Of a DNA stretch of 50,168 nt, positions 26,394 through 36,358 are shown piece after piece; the first letter of the stretch is position 1, and each line of letters opens with the position of its first letter. The stretch lies in the NCBI GenBank assembly GCA_020725145.1, contig DYFO01000003.1:65324-115491 (forward strand), written 5' to 3'. The notes beneath the pieces are model-generated. The model was not told the DNA's origin. It did no database searches and saw only the letters and a program-made list of their open reading frames with translations. The stretch comes from Symbiobacterium thermophilum (lineage in GTDB: Bacteria; Bacillota; Sulfobacillia; UBA995). A program made the position numbers and the translations under genes.

Positions 26394-27261
26394 GGCCTTC
26401 CCGCGCCTTGCCGCCATCCAGCGGGAAAGAGCCCAGGTGGCCCTGGATATGGCCCGGCTGGCCGCCGGGTTGCCTTCACGCTCGAGGTTGACCGGCAGGG
26501 CACTGGAGGAGCGAGCCGCCGCACTCGAGCAGGAATGGAACGCGCGTTTCCGGGAGTACCAGGTGCCCCCGGACTACCTGGAGGTGTGGTGGGACTGCCC
26601 CCGCTGCCGTGATACGGGGTGGCTGGGACCGGACGAGAAATGCAGCTGTCTTCGGCAGGAGGAGATCGACGCGGCGTACCACCTCTCGGGGCTGGCTCCG
26701 GAGATGCTGCAGCAGACCTTTGAAGCTTTCCGCGTGGATCTGTATCCCGAGGAAGCCCGTCCCTTCATGGAGCAGGTACTCCGGGAGTGCAAGGAGTTCG
26801 CCCTCCGCGTGGCCCGGGGATTACCGGTTGACAACCTCGTCTTCCGCGGGGGAGTAGGCCTGGGGAAGACCTTCCTGTCGAGCGCCATAGCCAACACCGT
26901 GCTGCAGGCGGGTCGTACGGTCATCTACGTCACGTTGGCCGACCTGCTCGACCTCATCCGCCGCTACAAGTTCGACACGGATGATGAGGACGCCCTGGCC
27001 ATGCTGCGCGAGGCCGATCTGCTCATCCTGGACGACCTTGGGGGAGAGAAGGTCAGCGAGTTCTCCCTGCAGGAGCTGTTCGCGCTGGTCAACCACCGCA
27101 TCGTGCACCGCCTGCCCATGGTCGTCTCCACCAACCTCTCCTGGAGCGCGCTCGAGGAGGTCTACACCGCCCGTATCGCCTCGCGCCTGATGGGTTCGGC
27201 CCGTCTGGTCAAGCTGGACGGCGAGGATATCCGCCTTGTGCTCAAACGCGCTCGCGGTTAA
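26275..27261 (+). CDS. DnaI/DnaC-like helicase loader ATPase
   Basis: WDCPRCRDTGWLGPDEKCSCLRQEEID (Cys cluster), LVFRGGVGLGKTFLSSAIANTVLQAG, LLILDDLGGEKVSEFSLQELFALVNHRI; directly follows the DnaD gene. Confidence 0.93.
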   Translation: MRSMSSSRRARLSTELAERRARRRAQLLAERDQREAKLFEAFPRLAAIQRERAQVALDMARLAAGLPSRSRLTGRALEERAAALEQEWNARFREYQVPPDYLEVWWDCPRCRDTGWLGPDEKCSCLRQEEIDAAYHLSGLAPEMLQQTFEAFRVDLYPEEARPFMEQVLRECKEFALRVARGLPVDNLVFRGGVGLGKTFLSSAIANTVLQAGRTVIYVTLADLLDLIRRYKFDTDDEDALAMLREADLLILDDLGGEKVSEFSLQELFALVNHRIVHRLPMVVSTNLSWSALEEVYTARIASRLMGSARLVKLDGEDIRLVLKRARG

Positions 27262-28526
27262 GCACCGAGGCGCTCCCGGCCTGCAAGGTAGGGCCGGAGC
27301 ACCGGGGGAATGCGCACGCTGCCGTCGGCTTGCTGGTGCACCTCAAGGAGCGGGATCAGGATGCGCGGGCTGGCCAGGGCGGTGTTGTTGAGGGTGTGCA
27401 CGTATCGGATCGTGCCCTCCCGGTCCCGATAGCGCATCTTGAGCCGCCTGGCCTGGAAATCGTGGAACATGGAGGCCGAGTGGGTCTCACAGTAGGCCTG
27501 ACGGCTGGGCATCCACGTTTCGATGTCGTACTTCTTCACCTGTCCCTGTCCCATCTCCCCGGTGCACACGGCGACCACGCGGTAGGGCAACTCCAGTCCT
27601 TGCAGAAGCTCCTCGGCGTTGGCGGTGATGAACTCAAGGTGCCGTGCCGACTCCTCGGCGTCGGCGCGACCCAGCACCACCTGCTCAACCTTGTAGAACT
27701 GGTGCACGCGGTACACTCCGGCGGTGTCGCGTCCCGCCGCTCCTGCCTCACGCCGGAAGCAGCCCGAGAACCCCGCGTAGTACAGGGGCAGGTCGTCCTC
27801 GGCAAGGATCTCACCGGCGTGGTAGGCGGTAACCGGCACCTCGGCGGTGCCGATCAGGTATAGCCCGTCCCGGGGGACCGCATAGGCCTGCTCCTCGCCT
27901 CCGGGAAAGTAACCCGTTCCCCGCATCGCTTCCTCGCGCACCAGCATCGGCACCGACAAGGGGACGAAACCCTTGCGCACAAGGAGGTCCATGGCATAGC
28001 ACAGCACCGCCCGCTCCAGCAGGGCGCCGTCGCCGCGCAACACGTAGTACCGTGAACCCGCGAGGCGCACCCCCCGCGGCAGGTCGACCAGCCCCAGGCG
28101 TTCGCCCAGCGTGGCGTGATCCAGGGCCGGAAAGTCGAAGCGGGGAGGCTCACCCCAGCGCCGCACCTCGCGGTTGTCCGCGTCACTTTCGCCCACGGGC
28201 ACCTCGGGTGCCGGCGGATTGGGAACCAGCAGCATGAGCGACTCCAGCTCCCGCTCGACCGACTCCAGGACGGGCTCGAGCTCCTCCAACTGGTTGCCGA
28301 GCTCCCGGAGCTCGCGGACGGCCTGCTCACGCTCTTGCCCCTGCAGCCGCGGCACCTCCGGAGACCGCCGGTTGCGCTCGGCCCTGAGACCCTCGATGCG
28401 TGCGACCAGCCGCCTTCTTTCGGCGTCGAGATCAAGCAAGCGATCGAGGTCAAGCGCGATGCCCTTGACCTTCGCCGCGTGCCTCACCAGCTCGGGGTGT
28501 TCCCTGATGAAGGCGATGTCCAGCAA
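27258..28526 (-). CDS. serS: Seryl-tRNA synthetase
   Basis: LLDIAFIREHPELVRHAAKVKG...; class II motifs GCFRREAGAAGRDTAGVYRVHQFYKVEQVV, DIETWMPSRQAYCETHSASMFHDFQARRLKMRYR, VHTLNNTALASPRILIPLLE. Confidence 0.97.
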   Translation of the reverse strand: MLDIAFIREHPELVRHAAKVKGIALDLDRLLDLDAERRRLVARIEGLRAERNRRSPEVPRLQGQEREQAVRELRELGNQLEELEPVLESVERELESLMLLVPNPPAPEVPVGESDADNREVRRWGEPPRFDFPALDHATLGERLGLVDLPRGVRLAGSRYYVLRGDGALLERAVLCYAMDLLVRKGFVPLSVPMLVREEAMRGTGYFPGGEEQAYAVPRDGLYLIGTAEVPVTAYHAGEILAEDDLPLYYAGFSGCFRREAGAAGRDTAGVYRVHQFYKVEQVVLGRADAEESARHLEFITANAEELLQGLELPYRVVAVCTGEMGQGQVKKYDIETWMPSRQAYCETHSASMFHDFQARRLKMRYRDREGTIRYVHTLNNTALASPRILIPLLEVHQQADGSVRIPPVLRPYLAGRERLGA

Positions 28527-28529
28527 GCT

Positions 28530-28815
28530 TCCGCACCTCCCTGCCCCGGAAGCGAACAGGGCTTTCGCTCCCGGCATGTTGCCGGGGACGAAAGCCCTTG
28601 CTTCCGCGGTGCCACCCCGGTTGACGGCCATGGGCCGTCCCCTCGTAGACGAGCGCTAACGGGCTCCCCCGCCCGGCTTCGGCCCAAGGCACGCCTCGCC
28701 GGGGTCCTCGCGGCTGGAAGGGATCGCTTCCCGGCCTCTCACCGTCCGCCGGGTCGCTGGAGGCGCAATCCCCATGGTCCGGTCATCGGAGGAAGGATGT
28801 TTCTCTACATCTTAG
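28530..28815 (-). ncRNA. T-box leader (tRNA-sensing riboswitch) of serS
   Basis: Reverse strand contains GGGGTGGCACCGCGG (consensus AGGGTGGNACCGCG; 28604-28618 region) followed by a strong hairpin AGGGCTTTCG..CCCGGC..GCCGGG..CGAAAGCCCT (28558-28598) and the serS RBS. Confidence 0.9.
28558..28598 (-). terminator. Terminator/sequestering hairpin of the serS T-box
   Basis: AGGGCUUUCGUCCCCGGCAACAUGCCGGGAGCGAAAGCCCU, near-perfect inverted repeat after the T-box sequence; U-tract is weak (GUUCGCUUCC). Confidence 0.75.
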
Positions 28816-29071
28816 CACTTCAGGCCCGGCCTGGCAAGGGCACATTCGCAAGCCCGACCCAATCAAAGGCTCTTGGCCGTCCTGGAGGGCCGGTTAAGCG
28901 ACGAGAACGCGCTGGTATACGGATCGCGGTGATTGCGTACCGCGCGCGGCGAGGGGCGGAGGCATTGGCGGGGGTCCCCGAGGACTGAGGTGGAGCCCAG
29001 AGCCGCTTGCGATTTCTCTGTCCAGTTTCGTCACAGTTCCAACACAGTTTTCCACTACAATTGGAGGCATC

Positions 29072-30379
29072 ATGTGGTTAGGGAGGGGTTGCGTGAGAAA
29101 CCTTTACCGCGGCCTTCGCAATGTATGGCGCAATCGCAGCCGCACGGTGATCGTGCTGGGCATCCTGTCGCTGGCTGCCTGCCTGGGACTGGTCATGCTG
29201 GCGGTGGAAGAGGGAATCGGCTCCCAGGTCAGAAGGCTGGAGCAACAGGTGGGGACCATCATCGAGGTGAGGCCGGCCGGGGCCTACGGGATGATGGCGG
29301 TCACCGACACGCTGCTGCCGCCATCCATGGTGGAAGAGATAGCCGCCATGGATGGCGTGGCTCAGGTATCCCCCTACGTGGTTGGCCGCATGTCGCCCCT
29401 GACGGGATTGCGGCCGGGCGAGCGCGGCGGCCGGCGCCTGGTCTTCGGCGTGGCCCCCGGCGGGGAGTTGACGGTGATGGGCGGCGGGCAGGTGGAGGTG
29501 ACCGCCGGCCGCAACCTCGAGCCGGAGGACGCGGGCCGGGCGGTGGCGGTCATCGGCAGCCGAATCGCGGAGCTGGAGGAGCTCGATCTCGGCGACGAGA
29601 TCCTGATCGAGAACCGGCCCTTCTCCGTGGTGGGCATCCACGAATCGGGACTGCGGCTGGCGGCGATGACGGTGTTCATACCCTACGACGTGGCCCTTGA
29701 TGTGTTCGGGCTGGACGGGCTGTCCCAGATCTACGTCCGCGCCGACAGCATCGGGTATGTCGATCCGTTGCGCGAGGCCTTGATCGCGCGGTACGGCGAC
29801 ACGGTGGACGTGATCGCCCAGAAAGACAACCTGATGGCCCGACTGGAGGACAGCCTGGCCAGCCTGACCTCCGCCAGCCGGCTGGGGCTCGTACTGTCAC
29901 TGCTGGCCGCGGGCGTCGTGGTCTTCGGCACCATGTTCCTGGTCGTGAGGGAACGTGCCCGCGAGATCGGCATCCTGAAAGCTATCGGGGCCGGTCGACG
30001 CGACATCCTGCTGCAGTTCGGCTCGGAGGCGGTCTTCCTGTCGCTGCTGGGAGCCATCGTGGGTCTGGGGCTCTTCGCGGTGATGGGGCCGGCCCTTGCC
30101 TCGACGGTGCAGCAGGTCACCGCCGTCCAGGCGCCGACCGCGCTACCCCGCGGCATAGGAGAGTTCGGGGCCTTGCCCCGTCCCGGTGCGGTGCCCGGCG
30201 GTACCCAGATCTTCCGGGCGGGGATGGCTATGGCCATCGGCACGGTGGAGGTCACCCTGACCTGGGCGCTGGCCGCGAGGGCCATCCTTGGCGGCGTCGC
30301 CCTCGGGCTGGCGGGTGGCCTTTTCCCGAGCCTCATGGCGGCCCGGCTCAAGCCAGCGGAGGTGATCCGGCGTGACTGA
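29072..30379 (+). CDS. ABC transporter permease (FtsX/MacB-like)
   Basis: NVWRNRSRTVIVLGILSLAACLGLVML; VRERAREIGILKAIGAGRRDILLQFGSEAVFLSLLGAIVGL; ALGLAGGLFPSLMAARLKPAEVIRRD. Confidence 0.93.
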   Translation: MWLGRGCVRNLYRGLRNVWRNRSRTVIVLGILSLAACLGLVMLAVEEGIGSQVRRLEQQVGTIIEVRPAGAYGMMAVTDTLLPPSMVEEIAAMDGVAQVSPYVVGRMSPLTGLRPGERGGRRLVFGVAPGGELTVMGGGQVEVTAGRNLEPEDAGRAVAVIGSRIAELEELDLGDEILIENRPFSVVGIHESGLRLAAMTVFIPYDVALDVFGLDGLSQIYVRADSIGYVDPLREALIARYGDTVDVIAQKDNLMARLEDSLASLTSASRLGLVLSLLAAGVVVFGTMFLVVRERAREIGILKAIGAGRRDILLQFGSEAVFLSLLGAIVGLGLFAVMGPALASTVQQVTAVQAPTALPRGIGEFGALPRPGAVPGGTQIFRAGMAMAIGTVEVTLTWALAARAILGGVALGLAGGLFPSLMAARLKPAEVIRRD

Positions 30380-31091
30380 CAAGGTGATAACCGCCGACCG
30401 CCTGACGAAGTCCTTCCGCTTCGCCGGACAGACGGTACAGGCGTTGCGCGAGGTGTCGTTCCACGTGGACCGCGGCAGCCTGACCGCCATCGTCGGGCCA
30501 AGCGGCAGCGGTAAGACCACGCTGGTCAACCTGATCGGCGGTCTGGACAACCCCACCTCCGGCGAACTCTGGGTCGACGGGGTGCCGGTTCACGAGCTCC
30601 CCGAGTCCCGCCTCACCGACTTCCGCCGGCGGAAAGTGGGGTTCGTCTTCCAGTTCTACAACCTCATCCCGAACCTGTCGGCCATCGAGAACGTGGCCCT
30701 GCCCCTGGAGTTCCAGGGCGTCCCGCGGACCCGCCGCGAGGAGCGGGCGGCCGAGTGCCTGGCCATGGCGGGGCTTCCCGCCGAGCGCTACCGTCATCCG
30801 CCGGGGAGACTGAGCGGGGGCGAGCAGCAGCGTGTGGCCGTTGCACGCGCCCTGGTCCACGGCCCGGCAATCGTGCTGGCCGACGAGCCCACCGGCAACC
30901 TCGATTCGGCCATGTCCGCCACCATCATGGATCTCCTGCGTGCGCTGGCCCGCGACCACGGGACGACGGTGGTGGTGGTCACCCACGACCACCAGCTGGC
31001 GAGGCGGGCGGACCGCACGTTGAACATCGAGGACGGAAAGGTAAGGGGAGTCCACGAGCGGCGGACCGAGGGAAGCACCGACTGCGGCTAG
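30372..31091 (+). CDS. ABC transporter ATP-binding protein (LolD/MacB-like)
   Basis: IVGPSGSGKTTLVNLIGGLDNPTSGELWVDG, LSGGEQQRVAVARALVHGPAIVLADEPTGNLDS, VVVVTHDHQLA. Confidence 0.97.
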   Translation: MTDKVITADRLTKSFRFAGQTVQALREVSFHVDRGSLTAIVGPSGSGKTTLVNLIGGLDNPTSGELWVDGVPVHELPESRLTDFRRRKVGFVFQFYNLIPNLSAIENVALPLEFQGVPRTRREERAAECLAMAGLPAERYRHPPGRLSGGEQQRVAVARALVHGPAIVLADEPTGNLDSAMSATIMDLLRALARDHGTTVVVVTHDHQLARRADRTLNIEDGKVRGVHERRTEGSTDCG

Positions 31092-31900
31092 ATCTTCACC
31101 CAGCAGGGGCGCCGCTCGCGGAAGGTGGTGATCGCGCGGAACCCGGCGGCCTGGGCCAGTTCCAGCGCCGCCGCGGTTCCCGTTCCCACTTCCGAGGCGT
31201 GGTGGCTGTCGGCCCCGATGGTGAGCACCTCTCCGCCCAGCTGTCGGAAACGGCGCAGGGTCTCAAGGGCCGGCAGCGTCTCTCCCAGCGGTCCGCGCAG
31301 CCCCGAGGTGTTGATCTCCAGTCCGATACCACCCTCCGCGGCCAACCGCAGCACTTGCTCGGCCAGGTCGCGGCAGTCGTCCAGGCGGAAAGGACCCAAG
31401 CAGGCCGGGAGGTAGCGTTTCACGAAGTCGAAGTGTCCGATCACGTCGAAGAGCCGTTCCTCAACGGCAGCCCTGACCGCGGCCTCCAATTCCTTGAAGT
31501 AAGCCAGGTAAGCAGAGCGGCGATCGCGCGTGTGGAAGAACGGAACGTCGATCATCTCGCCATCCGCCAGGTGCACCGATCCAAGGAGGAAATCCCAGGG
31601 CAGAACGTGGGTCTCCAGGTACCGGCGGATGGCGGGATGGTACTCGCGGTCAAAGCCGATCTCCAGGCCCATGAGCACCGTAAGCGGCTGCGTGTCCCTC
31701 ACGCGTCCGACGGCCTCCGCGTAGCCGGCAGGGTCCAGCCAGCCGTTGACGGGGATGGCGGGGTTGAGGTCAAGGTGCTCGGTGAAACAGATCTCCGTCA
31801 GCCCCTGCCTTGCCGCCGCGGCACAGCACTCCTCGAGCGTGGAGGTGCCGTCGGCGCTGAAGCGGGAGTGCACGTGGTAGTCGACGCGGATCGGGCCCAC
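31088..31900 (-). CDS. PHP domain histidinol-phosphatase family protein
   Basis: VDYHVHSRFSADGTSTLEECCAAAARQGLTEICFTEHLDL, LLGSVHLADG, DVIGHFDFVKRY, GLEINTSGLR, LTIGADSHHASEVG. Confidence 0.92.
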   Translation of the reverse strand: MGPIRVDYHVHSRFSADGTSTLEECCAAAARQGLTEICFTEHLDLNPAIPVNGWLDPAGYAEAVGRVRDTQPLTVLMGLEIGFDREYHPAIRRYLETHVLPWDFLLGSVHLADGEMIDVPFFHTRDRRSAYLAYFKELEAAVRAAVEERLFDVIGHFDFVKRYLPACLGPFRLDDCRDLAEQVLRLAAEGGIGLEINTSGLRGPLGETLPALETLRRFRQLGGEVLTIGADSHHASEVGTGTAAALELAQAAGFRAITTFRERRPCWVKI

Positions 31901-32040
31901 CTCCCACGGTTGCCATTGTAACAGCACCGACCGGACGGGATCAAGGAGAACCGGCAAAGGGCGCCCTCGGGGCAAAGAGGGAAACTTCCCCCGCGGGCAG
32001 AAGACCCAAGACGTCCCCAGCCATGGAGGGAGCACACTCG

Positions 32041-33360
32041 ATGCGGCTCTCCCAGGAACTGATCACTCGCCCGGTCCAGCGCCTGGTGGTGACTCCCGAG
32101 CTGCGCCAGGCGCTTGAGGCCTTGCAGCTCGGCGTTCTGGAGCTGTCCGCTTACCTGCGGCCCCACCTGGAGGCCAACCCCTTTTTGGAGACGGCGGACG
32201 ACGAAGAGCCGCGGGAACCCGAGCCCCAGGGGTTCGACGCTGCCGGCGACGACGACCCGTGGGAGCCGCCGGAGCCGTCCTGTCCTCCTCCCGAACCTGC
32301 CGAGCGGTTGTGGGAGGAATTCCGGCTCGAGGTGGCCGACCCCGTGCTCCGGCGTGCCGCCCGCTACCTGACCGGCAGTCTCGATGCGAACGGCTACCTC
32401 CGGGTCTCAACCCGGGAGGCTGCCGAGGACCTGGGGATCGCCGAGGACCGGGTATCGGAGGCCCTGCGTCAACTTCAGGCGCTGGAACCCGGGATCGCCG
32501 CGACGGATCTGCGGGAGTGCCTTTTGCTGCAGATCGGCGACCGCGATCCCCTGCTCAGAGTGCTGGTCGAAGAACACCTGGCCGACGTGGTAGCCGGGCA
32601 CAGCAGGGCGGTAGCCGAACGGCTCGGACTGGAGGTCGCCGAGGTGTGCCGCGCGCTCGAACGCCTCCGGGAACTTGAGCCGAAGCCCGGACGGGCCTGG
32701 GCCTCGCCGGACGCGGGCCACGTGGTGGTCCCCGACCTGACCTTCCGGCGGGTGGAGGACGCGTTCGTGGTGCTGGTGGAAGAGCCGACACCCCGGATAA
32801 GGCTGAACCCCCTGTACCGCCGCTGGCTGTCGGAAGGACAGGCGGCGAAAGACGCCGAACTGCGAAGATACCTGGAAGGCCGGCTTCACGCGGCGATGTG
32901 GGTGCTGCGCTGCCTGGAGCAGCGAAGGATGACCCTGTACCGCCTGGGTGAGGCTCTCCTGGAGTGCCAGCGGGAATTTTTCCGCCGTGGCCCAAGACAC
33001 CTGCGTTCGCTGACCATGCGGGAGGTGGCCGACATGATGGGCGTTCACGAGTCCACGGTAAGTCGGGCGGCCGCCCGCAAGCACGCGGCGACCCCTCACG
33101 GAGCTTTCCCCTTGCGTGCCTTTTTCTCAAGCGGGGTGGAGTGCCGGGGCGCCGAGGCCTTGTCGGCCGAAAGCATCAAGCGGCGCATCAGGGATCTTGT
33201 GGCCGCTGAGGAGCCGGAACGGCCGCTGAGCGACCAGGAGCTCGCCATCGCCCTGCAACGGGCGGGGATCCTGATCGCCAGGCGTACCGTGAGCAAGTAT
33301 CGACAGGAGCTGGGACTGGCCCCGTCCGCGGTGCGGAGGCGGCACCGGAGGGAAGCCTAG
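32041..33360 (+). CDS. rpoN: RNA polymerase sigma-54 factor
   Basis: LSQELITRPVQRLVVTPELRQALEALQLGVLELSAYL (region I); LTMREVADMMGVHESTVSRAAARKHAATPHGAFPLRAFFSSGV; RpoN box IARRTVSKYRQELGLAPSAVRRR. Confidence 0.97.
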   Translation: MRLSQELITRPVQRLVVTPELRQALEALQLGVLELSAYLRPHLEANPFLETADDEEPREPEPQGFDAAGDDDPWEPPEPSCPPPEPAERLWEEFRLEVADPVLRRAARYLTGSLDANGYLRVSTREAAEDLGIAEDRVSEALRQLQALEPGIAATDLRECLLLQIGDRDPLLRVLVEEHLADVVAGHSRAVAERLGLEVAEVCRALERLRELEPKPGRAWASPDAGHVVVPDLTFRRVEDAFVVLVEEPTPRIRLNPLYRRWLSEGQAAKDAELRRYLEGRLHAAMWVLRCLEQRRMTLYRLGEALLECQREFFRRGPRHLRSLTMREVADMMGVHESTVSRAAARKHAATPHGAFPLRAFFSSGVECRGAEALSAESIKRRIRDLVAAEEPERPLSDQELAIALQRAGILIARRTVSKYRQELGLAPSAVRRRHRREA

Positions 33361-33390
33361 AGAGCCACAGTACTGGTGGAGGGATGGACG

Positions 33391-34401
33391 ATGACCCGCG
33401 TGGGCATCAACGGTTTCGGGCGCATCGGCCGGCAGTTCTACCGCGCGGCCCGCGAGTTCGCCGACGTCGAGGTGGTGGCGGTCAACGACCTGACCGACCC
33501 CGCCACCCTGGCACACCTGCTGGTGTATGACTCGAACTACGGGATGCTGGAGGCCGACGTGCGCTCGGGAACCGATGCGTTCGTGGTCGACGGCAAGCCG
33601 GTCAGGGTACTGGCGGAGCGCGACCCCGGCCGTCTTCCCTGGCGTGAACTCGGGGTCAGCGTGGTGATCGAGTCCACCGGACGCTTCACCACCGCCGAAC
33701 ACGCCTCCAAGCACCGGACGGCGGGCGGAGCGGCCAAGGTCATCATCGCCGCGCCCGCACGGGGCGAGGACGTCACGTTAGTGCTGGGCGTCAACACCGA
33801 CGCCTACGATCCCGTCCACCATCACCTGATCTCCATGGCCTCGTGCACCACCAACTGCCTGGCTCCGGTGGCCAAGGTGCTGGACGACAGCTTCGGGGTG
33901 GTGAGGGGGCTGATGACCACCGTTCACGCCTATACATCGGACCAGATGCTGCTCGACGGGCCCCACCGCGACCTCCGCCGTGCCCGGGCGGCCGGGCTCA
34001 GCATCGTGCCCACCAGCACCGGCGCCGCCGCGGCTATCGGCGTGGTGCTGCCGCGCCTGGCGGGGAAGCTCAACGGGTACGCGATGCGGGTGCCGACCTC
34101 GACGGTGTCCGTGCTCGACCTGGTCGTCGAGCTCGAGCGGAGAGCCTCGGCCGACGAGATAAACCAGGCCTTCCGGCGGGCGGCAGAAGGGCACCTGGAT
34201 CCTTATCTCAAGGTATGTGACGTGCCGCTGGTGTCGGTGGACTTCAAGGGCAACACCGCCTCGGCGGTGGTGGACACCCTGTCCACGCTGGTGGTCGATT
34301 CCATGGCCAAGGTGGTAGCCTGGTATGACAACGAGGCGGCCTACGCGCGGCGCCTTGTAGACCTGGTGCGTTTCCTGGCCGAGAGGGGACTGGGCGCGTG
34401 A
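33391..34401 (+). CDS. gap: Glyceraldehyde-3-phosphate dehydrogenase
   Basis: TRVGINGFGRIGRQFYRAA, SMASCTTNCLAPVAKVLDDSFGVVRGLMTTVHAYTSDQ, AWYDNEAAYARRLVDLV. Confidence 0.97.
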   Translation: MTRVGINGFGRIGRQFYRAAREFADVEVVAVNDLTDPATLAHLLVYDSNYGMLEADVRSGTDAFVVDGKPVRVLAERDPGRLPWRELGVSVVIESTGRFTTAEHASKHRTAGGAAKVIIAAPARGEDVTLVLGVNTDAYDPVHHHLISMASCTTNCLAPVAKVLDDSFGVVRGLMTTVHAYTSDQMLLDGPHRDLRRARAAGLSIVPTSTGAAAAIGVVLPRLAGKLNGYAMRVPTSTVSVLDLVVELERRASADEINQAFRRAAEGHLDPYLKVCDVPLVSVDFKGNTASAVVDTLSTLVVDSMAKVVAWYDNEAAYARRLVDLVRFLAERGLGA

Positions 34402-35594
34402 GACTGCTGGACCTGTCGGAATACCCGGTCACCGAAAGGCGGGTGCTGGTCCGGGTCGATTTCAACGTTCCTCTTTCCCCGGAGGGGGACATCCTGGACG
34501 ACACCCGGATTCGCGCCTGCCTTCCCACCATCGAGCACCTGTTGGATCGCAGGGCCGGCGTGGTCCTGTGCTCGCACCTGGGTCGGCCCCGCGGTAGACC
34601 CGACCCCCGGCTGCGTCTGGACGGGGTGGCCCGCCGCCTTGCCGCTCTGTTAGGCCGGGAGGTTCGGAAGCTGGACGGGGTGTCGGAGCCCGAGGTGGCA
34701 GAGGCGGTCGCCGGGCTCGGGCCCGGAGACGTGGCCCTCCTCGAGAACCTGCGCTTTTACCCCGGCGAAGAGGCCAACGATCTCGACTTCGCCCGGGCCC
34801 TCGCCGCGCTGGGCGAGGTGTTCGTCAACGATGCCTTCGGAACCGCCCACCGCGCCCACGCTTCCACCGCGGGAGTTGCCCGCTACCTGCCGGCGGTGGC
34901 GGGACTGCTCATGGCCCGTGAGCTCCGGGCCCTGCAGAGGCTGCTGGAAGACCCCGAACGCCCCTACGTGGCGGTGCTCGGCGGGAGCAAGGTGGCCGAC
35001 AAGCTGCCGGTGCTCGAAAACTTGCTTCCCCGGGTCGACGGGCTGCTGGTGGGCGGAGGCATGGCGAATGCCTTCCTCGCGGCCGACGGTCACGCGGTAG
35101 GCGCCTCGCAGGTGGAGGCGGCGGCCGTGCGTGAGGCGGGGCGCTTCTTGGCCAAGGCGTCGAGGTGCGGCAAGCCGGTCGGGCTCCCGGTAGACGTGGT
35201 GGTGGCCGAGGCCATAGCGCCGGACGCGGCCTTCCGCGTCGTGGGGGTGGATGGGGTGCCAGAGGGCTGGGTGGTGGTCGATATCGGGCCCGAAACCGCC
35301 AGGCGCTTCGCCGAGACCATCGCCACCGCGGCCACCGTGTTCTGGAACGGCCCGCTGGGTGTGGCCGAGATCGAGCCCTTCGCCCGCGGCACCGAGGCGG
35401 TGGCCCGCGCGGTGGGAAGCTGCCGCGGGCACACCGTGGTAGGAGGAGGAGACTCCCTGGCGGCGCTGGAGAAGCTGGGACTGACGGCAGCCATCGGCCA
35501 TGTGTCCACCGGCGGTGGGGCTACCTTGGAGTTTCTGGAAGGTAAGGAGCTGCCGGGAGTGGCCTGCCTTTTGCGAAAGGGAGAGAAGACATGA
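34398..35594 (+). CDS. pgk: Phosphoglycerate kinase
   Basis: RRVLVRVDFNVPLSPEGDILDDTRIRACLPTIEHLLDRRAGVVLCSHLGRPRG, VAVLGGSKVADKLPVLENLL, FWNGPLGVAEIEPFARGT, VVGGGDSLAALEKLG. Confidence 0.98.
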   Translation: MRLLDLSEYPVTERRVLVRVDFNVPLSPEGDILDDTRIRACLPTIEHLLDRRAGVVLCSHLGRPRGRPDPRLRLDGVARRLAALLGREVRKLDGVSEPEVAEAVAGLGPGDVALLENLRFYPGEEANDLDFARALAALGEVFVNDAFGTAHRAHASTAGVARYLPAVAGLLMARELRALQRLLEDPERPYVAVLGGSKVADKLPVLENLLPRVDGLLVGGGMANAFLAADGHAVGASQVEAAAVREAGRFLAKASRCGKPVGLPVDVVVAEAIAPDAAFRVVGVDGVPEGWVVVDIGPETARRFAETIATAATVFWNGPLGVAEIEPFARGTEAVARAVGSCRGHTVVGGGDSLAALEKLGLTAAIGHVSTGGGATLEFLEGKELPGVACLLRKGEKT

Positions 35595-36358
35595 AGCGGC
35601 GACCGCTGATCGTCGGCAACTGGAAGCTCCACAACACCGTCGGCGAAGCCATTGCCCTGGTCGAGGGGCTCAAGCGCGCCCTCGGCGACGTGGCAGGGTG
35701 CGAGGTGGCGGTTTGCCCGCCCTTCACCGCGCTGTACGCGGTACGGGGAGCGCTGTGCGGCACGGCCATCGCGCTCGGCGCGCAGGACTGTCACTGGGCG
35801 GAACGCGGACCGTTCACCGGCGAGGTCTCACCGGGCATGCTCCGCGACGTGGGTTGCCGGTTCGTCATCGTGGGGCATTCAGAGCGGCGCCAGCACTTCG
35901 GCGAGACCGACGCCGTCGTCAACCAGAAACTGCTCGCCGCGCTCGCGGCGGGCCTGAACCCCATCCTCTGCGTGGGCGAGCGGGCTCGGGACCGCGAGGC
36001 GGGAAGGACCCAAGAGGTGGTCGCGGCACAGCTGGAAGGAGGGCTTGCCGGGGTCTCGGCCGCGCGGCTGCCGGAGGTGGTGGTGGCCTACGAGCCGGTG
36101 TGGGCCATCGGTACCGGCACGCCCGCGCGGCCGGAGGATGCCGCGGCGGTCGCCGTCGGGATGCGCCAGTGCTTGCGCGCGGGCTGGGGGGAAAGCTCGG
36201 AGGCGGTGCGGCTTCTGTACGGGGGGAGCGTTAGCGGCGCCAACGTCCGGGGTTTCCTCGGGCAAGCGGTGATCGACGGCGCGCTGGTCGGCGGCCTGAG
36301 CCTCGACCCGGTTGAGTTCGCCCGCATCGTGGAGGCGGCGCGCTCCCTTGAAACCTGA
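35591..36358 (+). CDS. tpiA: Triosephosphate isomerase
   Basis: RPLIVGNWKLHNT, FVIVGHSERRQHFGETD, VVVAYEPVWAIGTGTPARPEDA, LYGGSVSGANVRGFLGQAVIDGALVGGLSL. Confidence 0.98.
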   Translation: MKRRPLIVGNWKLHNTVGEAIALVEGLKRALGDVAGCEVAVCPPFTALYAVRGALCGTAIALGAQDCHWAERGPFTGEVSPGMLRDVGCRFVIVGHSERRQHFGETDAVVNQKLLAALAAGLNPILCVGERARDREAGRTQEVVAAQLEGGLAGVSAARLPEVVVAYEPVWAIGTGTPARPEDAAAVAVGMRQCLRAGWGESSEAVRLLYGGSVSGANVRGFLGQAVIDGALVGGLSLDPVEFARIVEAARSLET

